Assembly (NCBI GenBank): GCA_030619955.1
Contig: JAUXAK010000020.1
Coordinates: 1 to 9,390 of the forward strand
Direction of reading: 5' to 3'
Length of the DNA: 9,390 nt
Source: an archaeon
Lineage (GTDB): Archaea; Nanobdellota; Nanobdellia; Pacearchaeales; UBA284
Part shown: one piece after another, positions 1-7,100 of the stretch
Numbering within the stretch: the stretch's first letter is position 1
Layout: each line of letters begins with the position of its first letter
Notes under the pieces: model-generated
Databases searched by the model: none
What the model was told of the DNA's origin: nothing
What the model saw: the letters and a program-made list of their open reading frames with translations, nothing else
Program-made: the position numbers and the translations under genes

Positions 1-70
1 AACGTTTACCTTCTTTTGTTACCACAAGCTTGCCTATAATTTCTTTAGCAGGTCTTTTTTCAATTGCCAT
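1..70 (-). CDS. Probable PRC-barrel domain protein, N-terminal fragment
   Basis: The reverse strand reads ATG at 70-68 followed by 22 more codons that run off the window edge, giving MAIEKRPAKEIIGKLVVTKE and then GKR. The pattern 'A-K-E-I-I-G-K-x-V-V-T-x-E-G-K' resembles the opening strands of archaeal PRC-barrel proteins, which usually read like 'xxLIGKxVVxxxGKxxG'. PRC-barrels are small beta-barrel domains found in archaeal proteins of mostly unknown role and in RNA-processing or photosynthetic proteins. Only 23 residues are visible, so the family call is an inference from a short motif. The gene is divergent from orc1/cdc6, and the predicted origin lies between them. A TATA-like element about 25 bp upstream suggests a leaderless mRNA. 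Confidence 0.5.
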   Translation of the reverse strand, partial: MAIEKRPAKEIIGKLVVTKEGKR

Positions 71-90
71 TTATTAAGTTAATTTATATT

Positions 91-100
91 CTTTATAAAT
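91..100 (-). promoter_or_regulatory. TATA box candidate for the PRC-barrel gene
   Basis: On the minus strand the sequence reads ATTTATAAAG, preceded by an A-rich stretch. Its centre is about 25 bp upstream of the ATG at 70. That spacing is typical from an archaeal TATA box to the transcription start, so the transcript would begin at or very near the start codon (leaderless). The region is A/T-rich, so TATA-like strings occur by chance and this is only a candidate. Confidence 0.4.
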
Positions 101-199
101 TTTTCTCTTATTCAGATTATATTTATTTTTTCATTATTTATATCTATTTTTCCTTTGTTTTTATTTTTTTCTTTTATTTTTATCAGTTTCTTTCTCTCA
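101..199. other. Non-coding T-rich/pyrimidine-rich tract
   Basis: The plus strand is dominated by T with scattered C and very few G, especially between about 121 and 200, so the minus strand is a purine-rich A tract. No open reading frame or RNA fold is apparent. It lies between the PRC-barrel promoter and the first ORB. A fragment at 152-163 (CCTTTGTTTTTA) partly resembles the 3' half of an inverted ORB, but it lacks the GGAA half and is not called as a site. Confidence 0.5.
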
Positions 200-220
200 C
201 CCTCTTGTTTCTTATGGAAA
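200..220 (-). repeat. Origin recognition box (ORB), inverted copy
   Basis: Read on the minus strand, the core is TTCCATAAGAAACAAGAGGG. It matches the ORB at 329-348 at 16 of 20 positions, keeping TTCCA, GAAACAA and the terminal G run. This is the left boundary of the predicted origin and it faces the A/T tract in the opposite orientation to the other two copies. Archaeal Orc1/Cdc6 proteins bind such dyad-plus-G-string elements through the winged-helix domain and the AAA+ initiator-specific motif. Confidence 0.7.
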
Positions 221-264
221 AATAAAAACATTTAAAAGATATTTTGTTTTTCGGTTTGTTGAAG

Positions 265-325
265 TTTATTTATAAAATTTTATATATTATATTATTATAA
301 TAAAAAATATATATTATATAATATA
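265..325. other. Duplex unwinding element (DUE), pure A/T tract
   Basis: All 61 bases are A or T, in contrast to both flanks. The tract holds three perfect palindromes: TATAAAATTTTATA at 271-284, TTATTATAATAA at 292-303, and TATATTATATAATATA at 310-325. It sits between the inverted ORBs, the position in which archaeal origins melt. Palindromic A/T repeats arise easily in such composition, so whether the palindromes themselves matter is uncertain. Confidence 0.65.
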
Positions 326-327
326 GA

Positions 328-350
328 GTTCCACAGGAAACAAAGGGGTT
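328..350 (+). repeat. Origin recognition box (ORB), best copy
   Basis: The core TTCCACAGGAAACAAAGGGG (329-348) has the TTCC...GGAAAC dyad followed by the G-string that defines archaeal ORBs, close to the versions known from Sulfolobus and Thermococcales. It abuts the right end of the A/T tract, with only a G separating them. It is the strongest single piece of evidence for the origin call. Confidence 0.8.
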
Positions 351-396
351 ATAATTATTTCGTGACGACGCCTTTTTTAGAAGATTTTTAAATATT

Positions 397-420
397 GTTT
401 CCATAGGAAATATAGGTCTG
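397..420 (+). repeat. Origin recognition box (ORB), third and weaker copy
   Basis: The core TTCCATAGGAAATATAGG starts at 399, exactly 70 bp after the core start of the copy at 329 and in the same orientation. It matches that copy at 15 of 20 positions and keeps the TTCC...GGAAA dyad, but the G-string is reduced to GG. It ends about 27 bp upstream of the orc1/cdc6 TATA box candidate, so bound initiator could also affect its own promoter (inference). Confidence 0.65.
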
Positions 421-446
421 TATGTTATGGTTTTAGGACAAGAATA

Positions 447-456
447 TTTATAAAAT
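447..456 (+). promoter_or_regulatory. TATA box candidate for the orc1/cdc6 operon
   Basis: TTTATAAAAT is preceded by purine-rich bases (GGACAAGAA, 437-445) that could serve as a BRE. Its centre predicts a start of transcription near 477, leaving a leader of about 24 nt that includes the G-rich ribosome binding site. A second candidate, TCTATAAATA at 470-479, would put the start at about the ATG itself and give a leaderless message. Confidence 0.5.
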
Positions 457-485
457 AATCTTAATATATTCTATAAATACATCTT

Positions 486-493
486 AAAGGGGG
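486..493 (+). promoter_or_regulatory. Shine-Dalgarno-like ribosome binding site of orc1/cdc6
   Basis: AAAGGGGG lies 7 nt before the ATG at 501, which supports that start. None of the other genes with visible upstream sequence in the window has a comparable G-rich element, so this is the only convincing SD-like site here. Confidence 0.5.
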
Positions 494-500
494 ATAAAAA

Positions 501-1763
501 ATGAATAAAAAAAGAGGGCAGAATAATAAGAACAATGAAAATAATAAAAATAATTTAACTAATAATATAGACCAAATTTTTGACTCTTTTATTAAACAAA
601 CAATATTTCAAAACAAACTAATTTTACAAGGAAATTATACCCCTGAAACAATCCCACATAGGGAAAAGCAAATAGCACAAGTAGCAGCTATAATTGCTCC
701 AAGCTTAAGACTTGAAAGGCCCTCAAATCTTTTTATTTATGGCTTAACAGGAACAGGTAAAACTCTTGTTGTACAATATATAAAAAACCAGTTATTTAAA
801 AGAGCAGAAAAGCAGAATGTTTCATTAATAATACCATATATTAATTGTAAATTAAAAAAAGTTGCAGATACTGAATACAGGATTCTTGTGGAATTAATAG
901 GCAAGTTAGGTGAAAAAGTGCCTGCAACTGGCTTGCCAACAGACCAGCTTTATCACCGTTTTCTTAATCTTATTAACAGAAAAAAACAAATAGTTATTTT
1001 AATTCTTGATGAAATTGACCAAGCTGTAAAAAAAATTGGTGATGAATTTTTATACAATCTTACTAGAATTAATACTGAATTAACTAATGCACAAATAAGC
1101 ATTATTGGCATTTCCAATGATTTAAAATTTCTTGATACTCTTGATCCAAGAGTTAGAAGTTCTTTAGGTGAAGAAGAAATTTTATTTCCCACATATAATG
1201 CTTTACAACTGCAAAAAATTTTAAGAGACAGGGCAAAAGATGCATTTAAACCAAATATTCTTAGTGAGGGTGTTATTGCTAAATGTGCTGCATATGCAGC
1301 AAGAGAGCATGGTGATGCAAGGAGAGCTTTGGATTTATTAAGAATAGCTGGTGAACTTGTTGAACGAAACAACAAACGTAAAATTACTTTAGATTACATA
1401 GACAAAGCAAAACAAAAAATAGAAGTTGATAAAATAATTTTAGCAGTAGAAACACAACCAAAACAATTTCAATTAACACTTCTGGCAATTATTGAGCTGT
1501 TTAAAAAAAATAAAGAAAAAAACAAAATTTTCACAGGAGACATATATAATTTTTACAGAGAACTTTGCAAAAGAACAAGAACAGAATATTTAACCCAAAG
1601 ACGTGTGAGTGATATAATTGCAGAATTTGATATGCAAGGGGTGATAAATGCAAAAGTAATTAGCAAGGGAAGATATGGCAGAACAAGGGAAATAAGGCTA
1701 GATTTGCCAACAAATCTTCTAGATAAAATAAATCATTTGTTGGTGGATTCATTAAATTTGTAA
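501..1763 (+). CDS. cdc6: Orc1/Cdc6 replication initiator (AAA+ ATPase)
   Basis: This 420-residue protein binds origin DNA and helps open the origin and load the MCM helicase. Residues 1-20 are a low-complexity Lys/Asn tail. 'YTPETIPHREKQI' (46-58) is the typical segment before the AAA+ domain. The Walker A motif GLTGTGKT is at 81-88, Walker B ILDEID at 168-173, the sensor 1 region ISNDLKF at 204-210 with N206, and LDPRVRSSL at 214-222 holds the Box VII/arginine-finger region. HGDARRALDLLR (270-281) is sensor 2. Residues from about 320 onward form the winged-helix DNA-binding domain, with a basic wing around SKGRYGRTREIR (388-399). Length and motif order are those of a complete archaeal initiator, with the ATPase residues intact. 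It is the first gene of the replication block; DP1 starts 36 nt downstream. The predicted origin is immediately upstream, and the rightmost ORB lies close enough to the promoter for autoregulation (inference). Confidence 0.95.
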   Translation: MNKKRGQNNKNNENNKNNLTNNIDQIFDSFIKQTIFQNKLILQGNYTPETIPHREKQIAQVAAIIAPSLRLERPSNLFIYGLTGTGKTLVVQYIKNQLFKRAEKQNVSLIIPYINCKLKKVADTEYRILVELIGKLGEKVPATGLPTDQLYHRFLNLINRKKQIVILILDEIDQAVKKIGDEFLYNLTRINTELTNAQISIIGISNDLKFLDTLDPRVRSSLGEEEILFPTYNALQLQKILRDRAKDAFKPNILSEGVIAKCAAYAAREHGDARRALDLLRIAGELVERNNKRKITLDYIDKAKQKIEVDKIILAVETQPKQFQLTLLAIIELFKKNKEKNKIFTGDIYNFYRELCKRTRTEYLTQRRVSDIIAEFDMQGVINAKVISKGRYGRTREIRLDLPTNLLDKINHLLVDSLNL

Positions 1764-1799
1764 AAAATAAAATCAAATCAGACAAATTTAAAATAAAAA

Positions 1800-3377
1800 A
1801 TGAAACAAGAGATTGTCAAAGAGCTATTAAATAAAGGATATTTAATTGAGCCAGAATTAGTGAATATTTTTAATAATAAAGCTCTTGATCTTGAAAAAGA
1901 ATTTGTTGAAATTATTTTAAAATTAAAACCCCCAAAACTTATTTCAAAAAACTTTTTTTTATTAAATATTATTAAAGTCATCAGCCTTCTAAATAAAGAT
2001 AATGAATTATCCAAAGAAACAAAAGAAAAAGCTGTTGATTATTTTTCATCTTTTATAGAAAAAAAAGAAACACAAGATAAGGAAAAAAAAGGGGAAGAGA
2101 AGGGAAAAGAAGAAGAACAAAAAAAAGTCAGGAAAGGTGTTGTAATTGTTGAGGCTTATGAACCAAAAACTAAAAAAATAACTGTAGAAGATTTTGTTAA
2201 ATATTTTAAAAGTCGTTTTTTGCTCTTGAAAAATTATTTGCAGGACAGAGAACTTGAAGGATTAAGCTCTATTGGAAAAATTTCTAGTCAACGGCGAGGC
2301 ATCTCAGTTATTGGCCTTGTTTATAATAAAAGAATTACAAAAAATAAAAATATATTGCTTGAACTTGAGGATATTACTGGCAGAATTCCTGTGATTGTGC
2401 ATCATGATAAATCTATTGTTTTTGAGAAAGCCAAATCTGTTGTTTTAGATGAAGTAATAGCTATAAAAGGTGTTGGTTCAGAAGAGATAATTTTTGCAAA
2501 TGATATAATTTTTCCAGATATTGCAGCTAAAGAAAAGAAAAAAGCAAGTTATGAACATTATGCAGCTTTTACAGCTGACTTGCATGTAGGCTCTGACAAA
2601 TTTCTTGAAGAAAATTTTTTAAAATTCCTTGATTGGTTGAACAGCAAGGTTGGTTCAGCAGCACAAAAAGAGCTTGCTCGAAAAGTAAGATATCTTTTTA
2701 TTGTGGGAGACATCGTAGATGGTGTTGGAGTTTTTCCTCGCCAGCAAGATGAGCTTGCAATTAAAGATGTAAGGCAGCAGTATAAAAAAGTTGCACAGCT
2801 TATAGGAAAAATAAGAAAAGATATTGCAATCATAATTTGTCCTGGTGGCCAGCATGATGCTGTAAGGCTTATTGAGCCACAACCAAAGCTTTCTAAAGAA
2901 ATTGCTTCAGGGCTTTATGAACTTGAAAATGTAATCATAACAACTAATCCTTCTGTAGTAAACATAGAACAATCAAAAACTTTTCAAGGATTTAATGTAT
3001 TAATGTATCATGGAGATTCTTTTGATTATTATGCTGATTCCATTGATATGCTACGTCTGAATAATGCTAAGTTAAGGCCAGACATGTTAATACATTTTTT
3101 ATTAAAAAAAAGGCATCTTGCTCCAACTTATGCTTCTACACCCCTTTTTCCTTCAGAACAAGACCATCTTGTTATAAAAAATTCTCCTGATATTTTTGTT
3201 TCAGGACATATTCATAAAAGTGCTATTTCAACATATAATAATATTTTAACAATTTCTTGTTCATGCTGGCAGACAAAAACAGCTTATCAAGAAAAATTTG
3301 GCCATGAGCCAGATCCTTGTAAAGTTCCATTATTAAATTTAAAGACAGGCAAAATAAATGTGCTTGATTTTAGTTAA
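1800..3377 (+). CDS. polB: DNA polymerase D small subunit DP1 (3'-5' exonuclease)
   Basis: This 525-residue protein is the proofreading and scaffold subunit of family D polymerase, pairing with DP2. Residues 1-85 are a helical N-terminal region, and 87-112 a Lys/Glu-rich flexible linker. About 155-238 is the OB-fold, and 255-525 the calcineurin-like (Mre11-type) phosphoesterase domain. Metal-site motifs are visible: ADLHVGS with D260 and H262, VGDIVDG with D304, PGGQHDAVR with H352, MYHGDSFD with H404, and SGHIHKS with H470 and H472. 'EPQP' (359-362) and the C-terminal TISCSCWQTKTAYQEK region also match DP1. The nucleotide-site Asn of the usual GNHD motif is Gln (Q351). No Shine-Dalgarno sequence precedes the ATG; the 36-nt spacer after cdc6 is A-rich, and the two genes are probably cotranscribed. 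The HAD gene begins one base past its stop codon. Confidence 0.93.
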   Translation: MKQEIVKELLNKGYLIEPELVNIFNNKALDLEKEFVEIILKLKPPKLISKNFFLLNIIKVISLLNKDNELSKETKEKAVDYFSSFIEKKETQDKEKKGEEKGKEEEQKKVRKGVVIVEAYEPKTKKITVEDFVKYFKSRFLLLKNYLQDRELEGLSSIGKISSQRRGISVIGLVYNKRITKNKNILLELEDITGRIPVIVHHDKSIVFEKAKSVVLDEVIAIKGVGSEEIIFANDIIFPDIAAKEKKKASYEHYAAFTADLHVGSDKFLEENFLKFLDWLNSKVGSAAQKELARKVRYLFIVGDIVDGVGVFPRQQDELAIKDVRQQYKKVAQLIGKIRKDIAIIICPGGQHDAVRLIEPQPKLSKEIASGLYELENVIITTNPSVVNIEQSKTFQGFNVLMYHGDSFDYYADSIDMLRLNNAKLRPDMLIHFLLKKRHLAPTYASTPLFPSEQDHLVIKNSPDIFVSGHIHKSAISTYNNILTISCSCWQTKTAYQEKFGHEPDPCKVPLLNLKTGKINVLDFS

Positions 3378-3378
3378 A

Positions 3379-4149
3379 ATGAAAAGTGAAATAGGTATTA
3401 TTTATATAACCCCAAAAAAGAAAGTTTTGAGAAAATTAGAAGAAGTTGATACTATGATTTTTGATTTAGATGACACTCTCATAAAATTTCCCCAGGGATA
3501 TCTTAATTTAAACTCCACTTTTACATGGCAAGTTATGCAAACGACTGTTGGATTAAATAAAAACCCCAAATTTATTGAACTGTTTACAGAGTATAATGAA
3601 TTAGCTAAGTTTCCAGATAAAGAAAAAGAAAGAAAAGAAATAGCAAAACAATTAAATTCTTTTTGGAAAGGTTATAAATTAAAAGATGTAAGTAAAAATT
3701 TATTCCCTATACCTTATTTATCACATGTTAAATCTTTTTTTGAAAAAATTCATAATGCAAAAAAGAAGTTTTTCCTAGCAATAATATCAAGTGCCCCCCA
3801 TTTTTATATAAAATCAGTTGTTAATGAGTTGAGAATAAATTATTTTGAAGGTTTTGAATTAGAGATAAATTCTGAAAGAATTTTTACAGGGAAAATGAAA
3901 TATTATGCTGATTTATATGGAAAGAGAAAATCTTTAGAAAAATTTTGTAAAACATATTCAAGAAATATAGAAAAGACAATTTATCATGGAGATCACCACA
4001 TATATGATAGGGCTGCTTTGAATTATGCTGGTTTAAGTGTTGCAGTTAATCCTAAAGAAGAGCATCGTAGTGAATTTATTGATGTTGCAGATTTTATCCT
4101 TTATGACTGGTCTGAACATCCTTTATTAGAAATTTTAAATAAAAAGTAA
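3379..4149 (+). CDS. HAD-superfamily phosphatase (phosphoserine phosphatase-like)
   Basis: This is a 256-residue soluble hydrolase. Motif I is FDLDDTL with nucleophile D29 and acid/base D31. Motif II is IISSA with S137/S138. Motif III is a Lys in GKRKSLEKF (K182 or K184). Motif IV is HGDHHIYDRAAL with D205 and D210. The spacing inside motif IV is one residue longer than the common GDxxxD. The helical segment of about 100 residues between motifs I and II is a C1-type cap, and the 'GLSVAVNPK' ending resembles the SerB/HAD-IB group. The substrate cannot be told from sequence. The chosen ATG lies one base after the DP1 stop, suggesting translational coupling; an in-frame ATG at 3358 would add seven residues inside the DP1 coding region. 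It sits between the two PolD subunit genes, so it is probably coexpressed with them. A link to replication is inference only. Confidence 0.8.
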   Translation: MKSEIGIIYITPKKKVLRKLEEVDTMIFDLDDTLIKFPQGYLNLNSTFTWQVMQTTVGLNKNPKFIELFTEYNELAKFPDKEKERKEIAKQLNSFWKGYKLKDVSKNLFPIPYLSHVKSFFEKIHNAKKKFFLAIISSAPHFYIKSVVNELRINYFEGFELEINSERIFTGKMKYYADLYGKRKSLEKFCKTYSRNIEKTIYHGDHHIYDRAALNYAGLSVAVNPKEEHRSEFIDVADFILYDWSEHPLLEILNKK

Positions 4150-4170
4150 ATATAAAAGATAAATGTAAAA

Positions 4171-7100
4171 ATGCACAAATATTTTAAAGAAATAGAAAAT
4201 AAGACAAAAACAGCTTATAGTATAGCTAAGGAAGCAAGAACAAAAGGTTTGGATCCTAAGTCTGTTGTTGAAATATCTATTGCAACAAATCTTGCACAAA
4301 GAGCAATTAGCTTAATTGCTTCCAAATATCCCCAAGTCCAGAGTGAAAAAATTGAGAAAAGAATCAGGGAGCTTGAAAAAGAATATGGCTTTCTTGATCA
4401 TTGCGTTTGTTTGAAAATAGCTGAAGAAATTGCAAAAGAAAAATTTTGTAAATTCAAAGACTTTCACGAGGCAATGGATGCAGGAATCAGAGTAGCTTTT
4501 GCTTACTATACCCTTGGTGTTGTGGTTCCTCCTCTTGAGGGATTCACTCATTTCGAGGTTAAAAAGACAAAGAAAGGAAAGGATTATATCACTGCTTATT
4601 ATTCTGGCCCTATCCGTTCAGCAGGTGTTACAGCTGCATTTTTTTCTCTTGTAGTAATTGATTATTTAAGAGAAATCTTTGGTTATGCTAAATATGATCC
4701 TACAGAACTTGAAGTTAGGAGAGGAATCACAGAAGTGTATGATTATCATGAACGCGTTACAAATTTACAATACCTTGCCTCAAAAGAAGAACTAGAGTTT
4801 GTATTAAAAAATACTCCAATACAAATTGATGGCCTACCAACAGAAGAGAGAGAAGTAAGCAACTATAAAGATCTTGAGCGAATAGAAACAAACAGAATAA
4901 GAGGGGGTTTTTGTTTAATTTTAAGTGAATCTTTCTGCCAAAAACCACCTAAATATCTAAAAATAATTAATAAATTAAGAAGTAAAGGTTTTAAGCTTAG
5001 TGATTGGGATTTTCTAGAGGAGCTTGTTAAACTTAGAGAGAAAATTATAGAAAAGAAAAAAAAACAAGAAGCTACTGCCACATATATAGAAGATACTGTA
5101 GCTGGCAGGCCTATATTTGGCCATCCTTCATGGCCTGGATCTTTTAGGTTAAGATATGGTAGATGCAGGTTCAGTGGCTACAGCGCCATGGCAATAAGCC
5201 CTGTTACAATGAAGATCCTTGATGGTTTTATAGCAGTAGGAACACAACTAAAACTAGAAAAACCAACAAAAGCTGCTGCAATAACTGTTTGCGATAATAT
5301 AGACACACCAATTGTTAAGCTACAAGATGGCTCTGTAGTTGAAGTAAAAAGCATAGAACAAGCTGAAAAAATTAAAGACAAAATTAAAGAAATAATTTAT
5401 ATTGGAGACATTTTAATTTCTTATGGTGATTTTTATAATAGAAATCATTCTTTAATACCTTGTGGTTATAATTCTGATTGGTGGTTAGCTGAGTTAAAGG
5501 AAGTGGCAATAAAATATAGTGATCCTGAAAAGCTAACAGGTAAAAGTCCTGAAGAACTTGATAAAATACAAAAAGTTCTTGAAACCCTTGATAAACAAGA
5601 GCCAAGCATTCAGGATGCTGTAACAATAAGTAAACTTTTTAATATTCCATTACATCCAAATTATATTTTTTATTGGTCACAGATTAATTTAGAGCAATTT
5701 AAAGCTTTGATTGAGTGGCTTAGCGAGGCAGAAATAAAAAATAATATTCTTGAACTGCCGTATGAGGCCCATAAAAAAGAAAGAGAACAGATTCAACAGG
5801 CAAAAAGAGCTCTTGAACTGCTTGGATTTGAACACAAAGTTGGTATAGCAAACATAATCATTGAGCCAGAAAAAGCCAGGGCATTAGCTCTAAACCTTGG
5901 TTTAGATAATCTCAATAATATAAAAAAAGAAGCACAGGAGTTATTAAAAAAATTAAATGAAAAAAATGAACAAAATGAAAATAAAAATTCTTCTTTGAAT
6001 GTCTTAGATATTGTTAATTCACTTTCAGAATTTAAAATTAAAGACAAAGCTGGCACCTTTATTGGTGCTAGAATGGGCAGGCCTGAAAAAGCCAAGCCAA
6101 GGGAGCTTAAAGGTTCACCACATGTGTTATTCCCTGTTGGAGAACAAGGTGGCAGATTTAGAAGTGTACAGGAAGCAATTAATCAAGGATTTGTAGAGGG
6201 TGATTTTCCCATTTATTATTGTGAAAGCTGTAAAAAAGAAACAGTATATTTTATTTGCGAATCTTGTCAAAATAAGACAAGGCGACTTTATTATTGTCCT
6301 GACTGTAACAAGAAAATACCAACTGAAAACTGCCCTCTGCATGGCAAGGCAAAAACATTTGCAAAACAAAAATTAAATATTAAAAATTTTTTTGACGCAG
6401 CTTTAAAGCATTTAAATATCCAGGGCCAGATTCCAAGTTTAATAAAAGGGGTCAGAGGCACTAGTTCAAAAGACCATGTTCCAGAAAATTTAGCTAAAGG
6501 AATTTTAAGAGCAGGTTTTAATTTGCATGTAAACAAAGATGGAACAATAAGATATGATGCTAGTGAAGTTCCTGTAACACAATTTAAATCAAAAGAAATA
6601 AATGTTGATTCTGAAAAGCTAAAAGAACTAGGTTATACAAAAGATATATTTAATAAAGAGCTAAAAAATCAAGACCAGATTCTTGAGCTTAAGCCTCATG
6701 ATATTATTCTGCCATGTTCAGCTAATTCAACAGATGAACCTGCAGATAAAACTTTTGTTAAAATAACACAATTTATTGATTCCTTACTTGTAAATTTTTA
6801 TGGCATGAATCCCTTTTACAATGTTAAAAAAAGAGAGGACTTAGTAGGACATTTAATTTTGTGTGAAGCACCCCATAATTGTGCAGGTGTTGTTGGAAGA
6901 ATAATTGGTTTCAGCAATACACAAGGTTATTTTGCTAGTCCATACATGCATGCAGCCATGCGTAGAGATGCAGATGGCGACGAGGCAACCATGATGTTAT
7001 TGCTTGATGCCCTTCTCAATTTTTCCCGTGAATATTTGCCAGCACACAGAGGCTCAACTCAAGATGCTCCTTTAATTTTAAATTCAAGAATAAGAGCAGC

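Larger units (their letters stand above)
200..420. other. oriC: Predicted replication origin (oriC) next to orc1/cdc6
   Basis: The stretch holds three sequences resembling the archaeal origin recognition box (ORB). One is on the minus strand on the left (200-220) and two are on the plus strand on the right (328-350 and 397-420). They enclose 61 bp of uninterrupted A/T (265-325). The G-rich ends of all three ORBs point away from the A/T tract. One ORB on one side and two inverted ones on the other side of a duplex-unwinding element recalls the oriC1 plan described for Sulfolobus. Location directly upstream of the initiator gene is typical of archaeal origins. A GC-richer patch (CGTGACGACGCC, 361-372) sits between the two right-hand ORBs and stands out from its surroundings. 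The function is inferred from motifs and context. Confidence 0.8.

Noticed and set aside
152..163. Possible fourth ORB in the T-rich tract (CCTTTGTTTTTA)
   Set aside because: It matches only half of the element within a low-complexity pyrimidine stretch, so chance similarity is likely.
71..500. tRNA, small RNA or CRISPR array in the large intergenic region
   Set aside because: There is no cloverleaf, no GC-rich stem and no regularly spaced identical repeats; the only repeated elements are the three ORBs.
953..1375. Long minus-strand open frame of 140 codons inside cdc6
   Set aside because: It lies wholly opposite a clear AAA+ coding region, has Ser/Leu-rich composition typical of a reverse-strand shadow, and shows no family motif. 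The same applies to the other antisense frames within DP1, DP2 and cdc6.
2070..2135. Possible frameshift at the A/G-rich run in DP1
   Set aside because: The frame stays open through the run and yields a plausible Lys/Glu linker, with recognisable DP1 sequence on the OB-fold side downstream.
3358..3378. Upstream ATG that would extend the HAD protein by seven residues (MCLILVK)
   Set aside because: The extension lies inside the DP1 coding sequence, adds no recognisable motif, and the ATG at 3379 sits one base after the DP1 stop. It remains possible, since neither start has a ribosome binding site.
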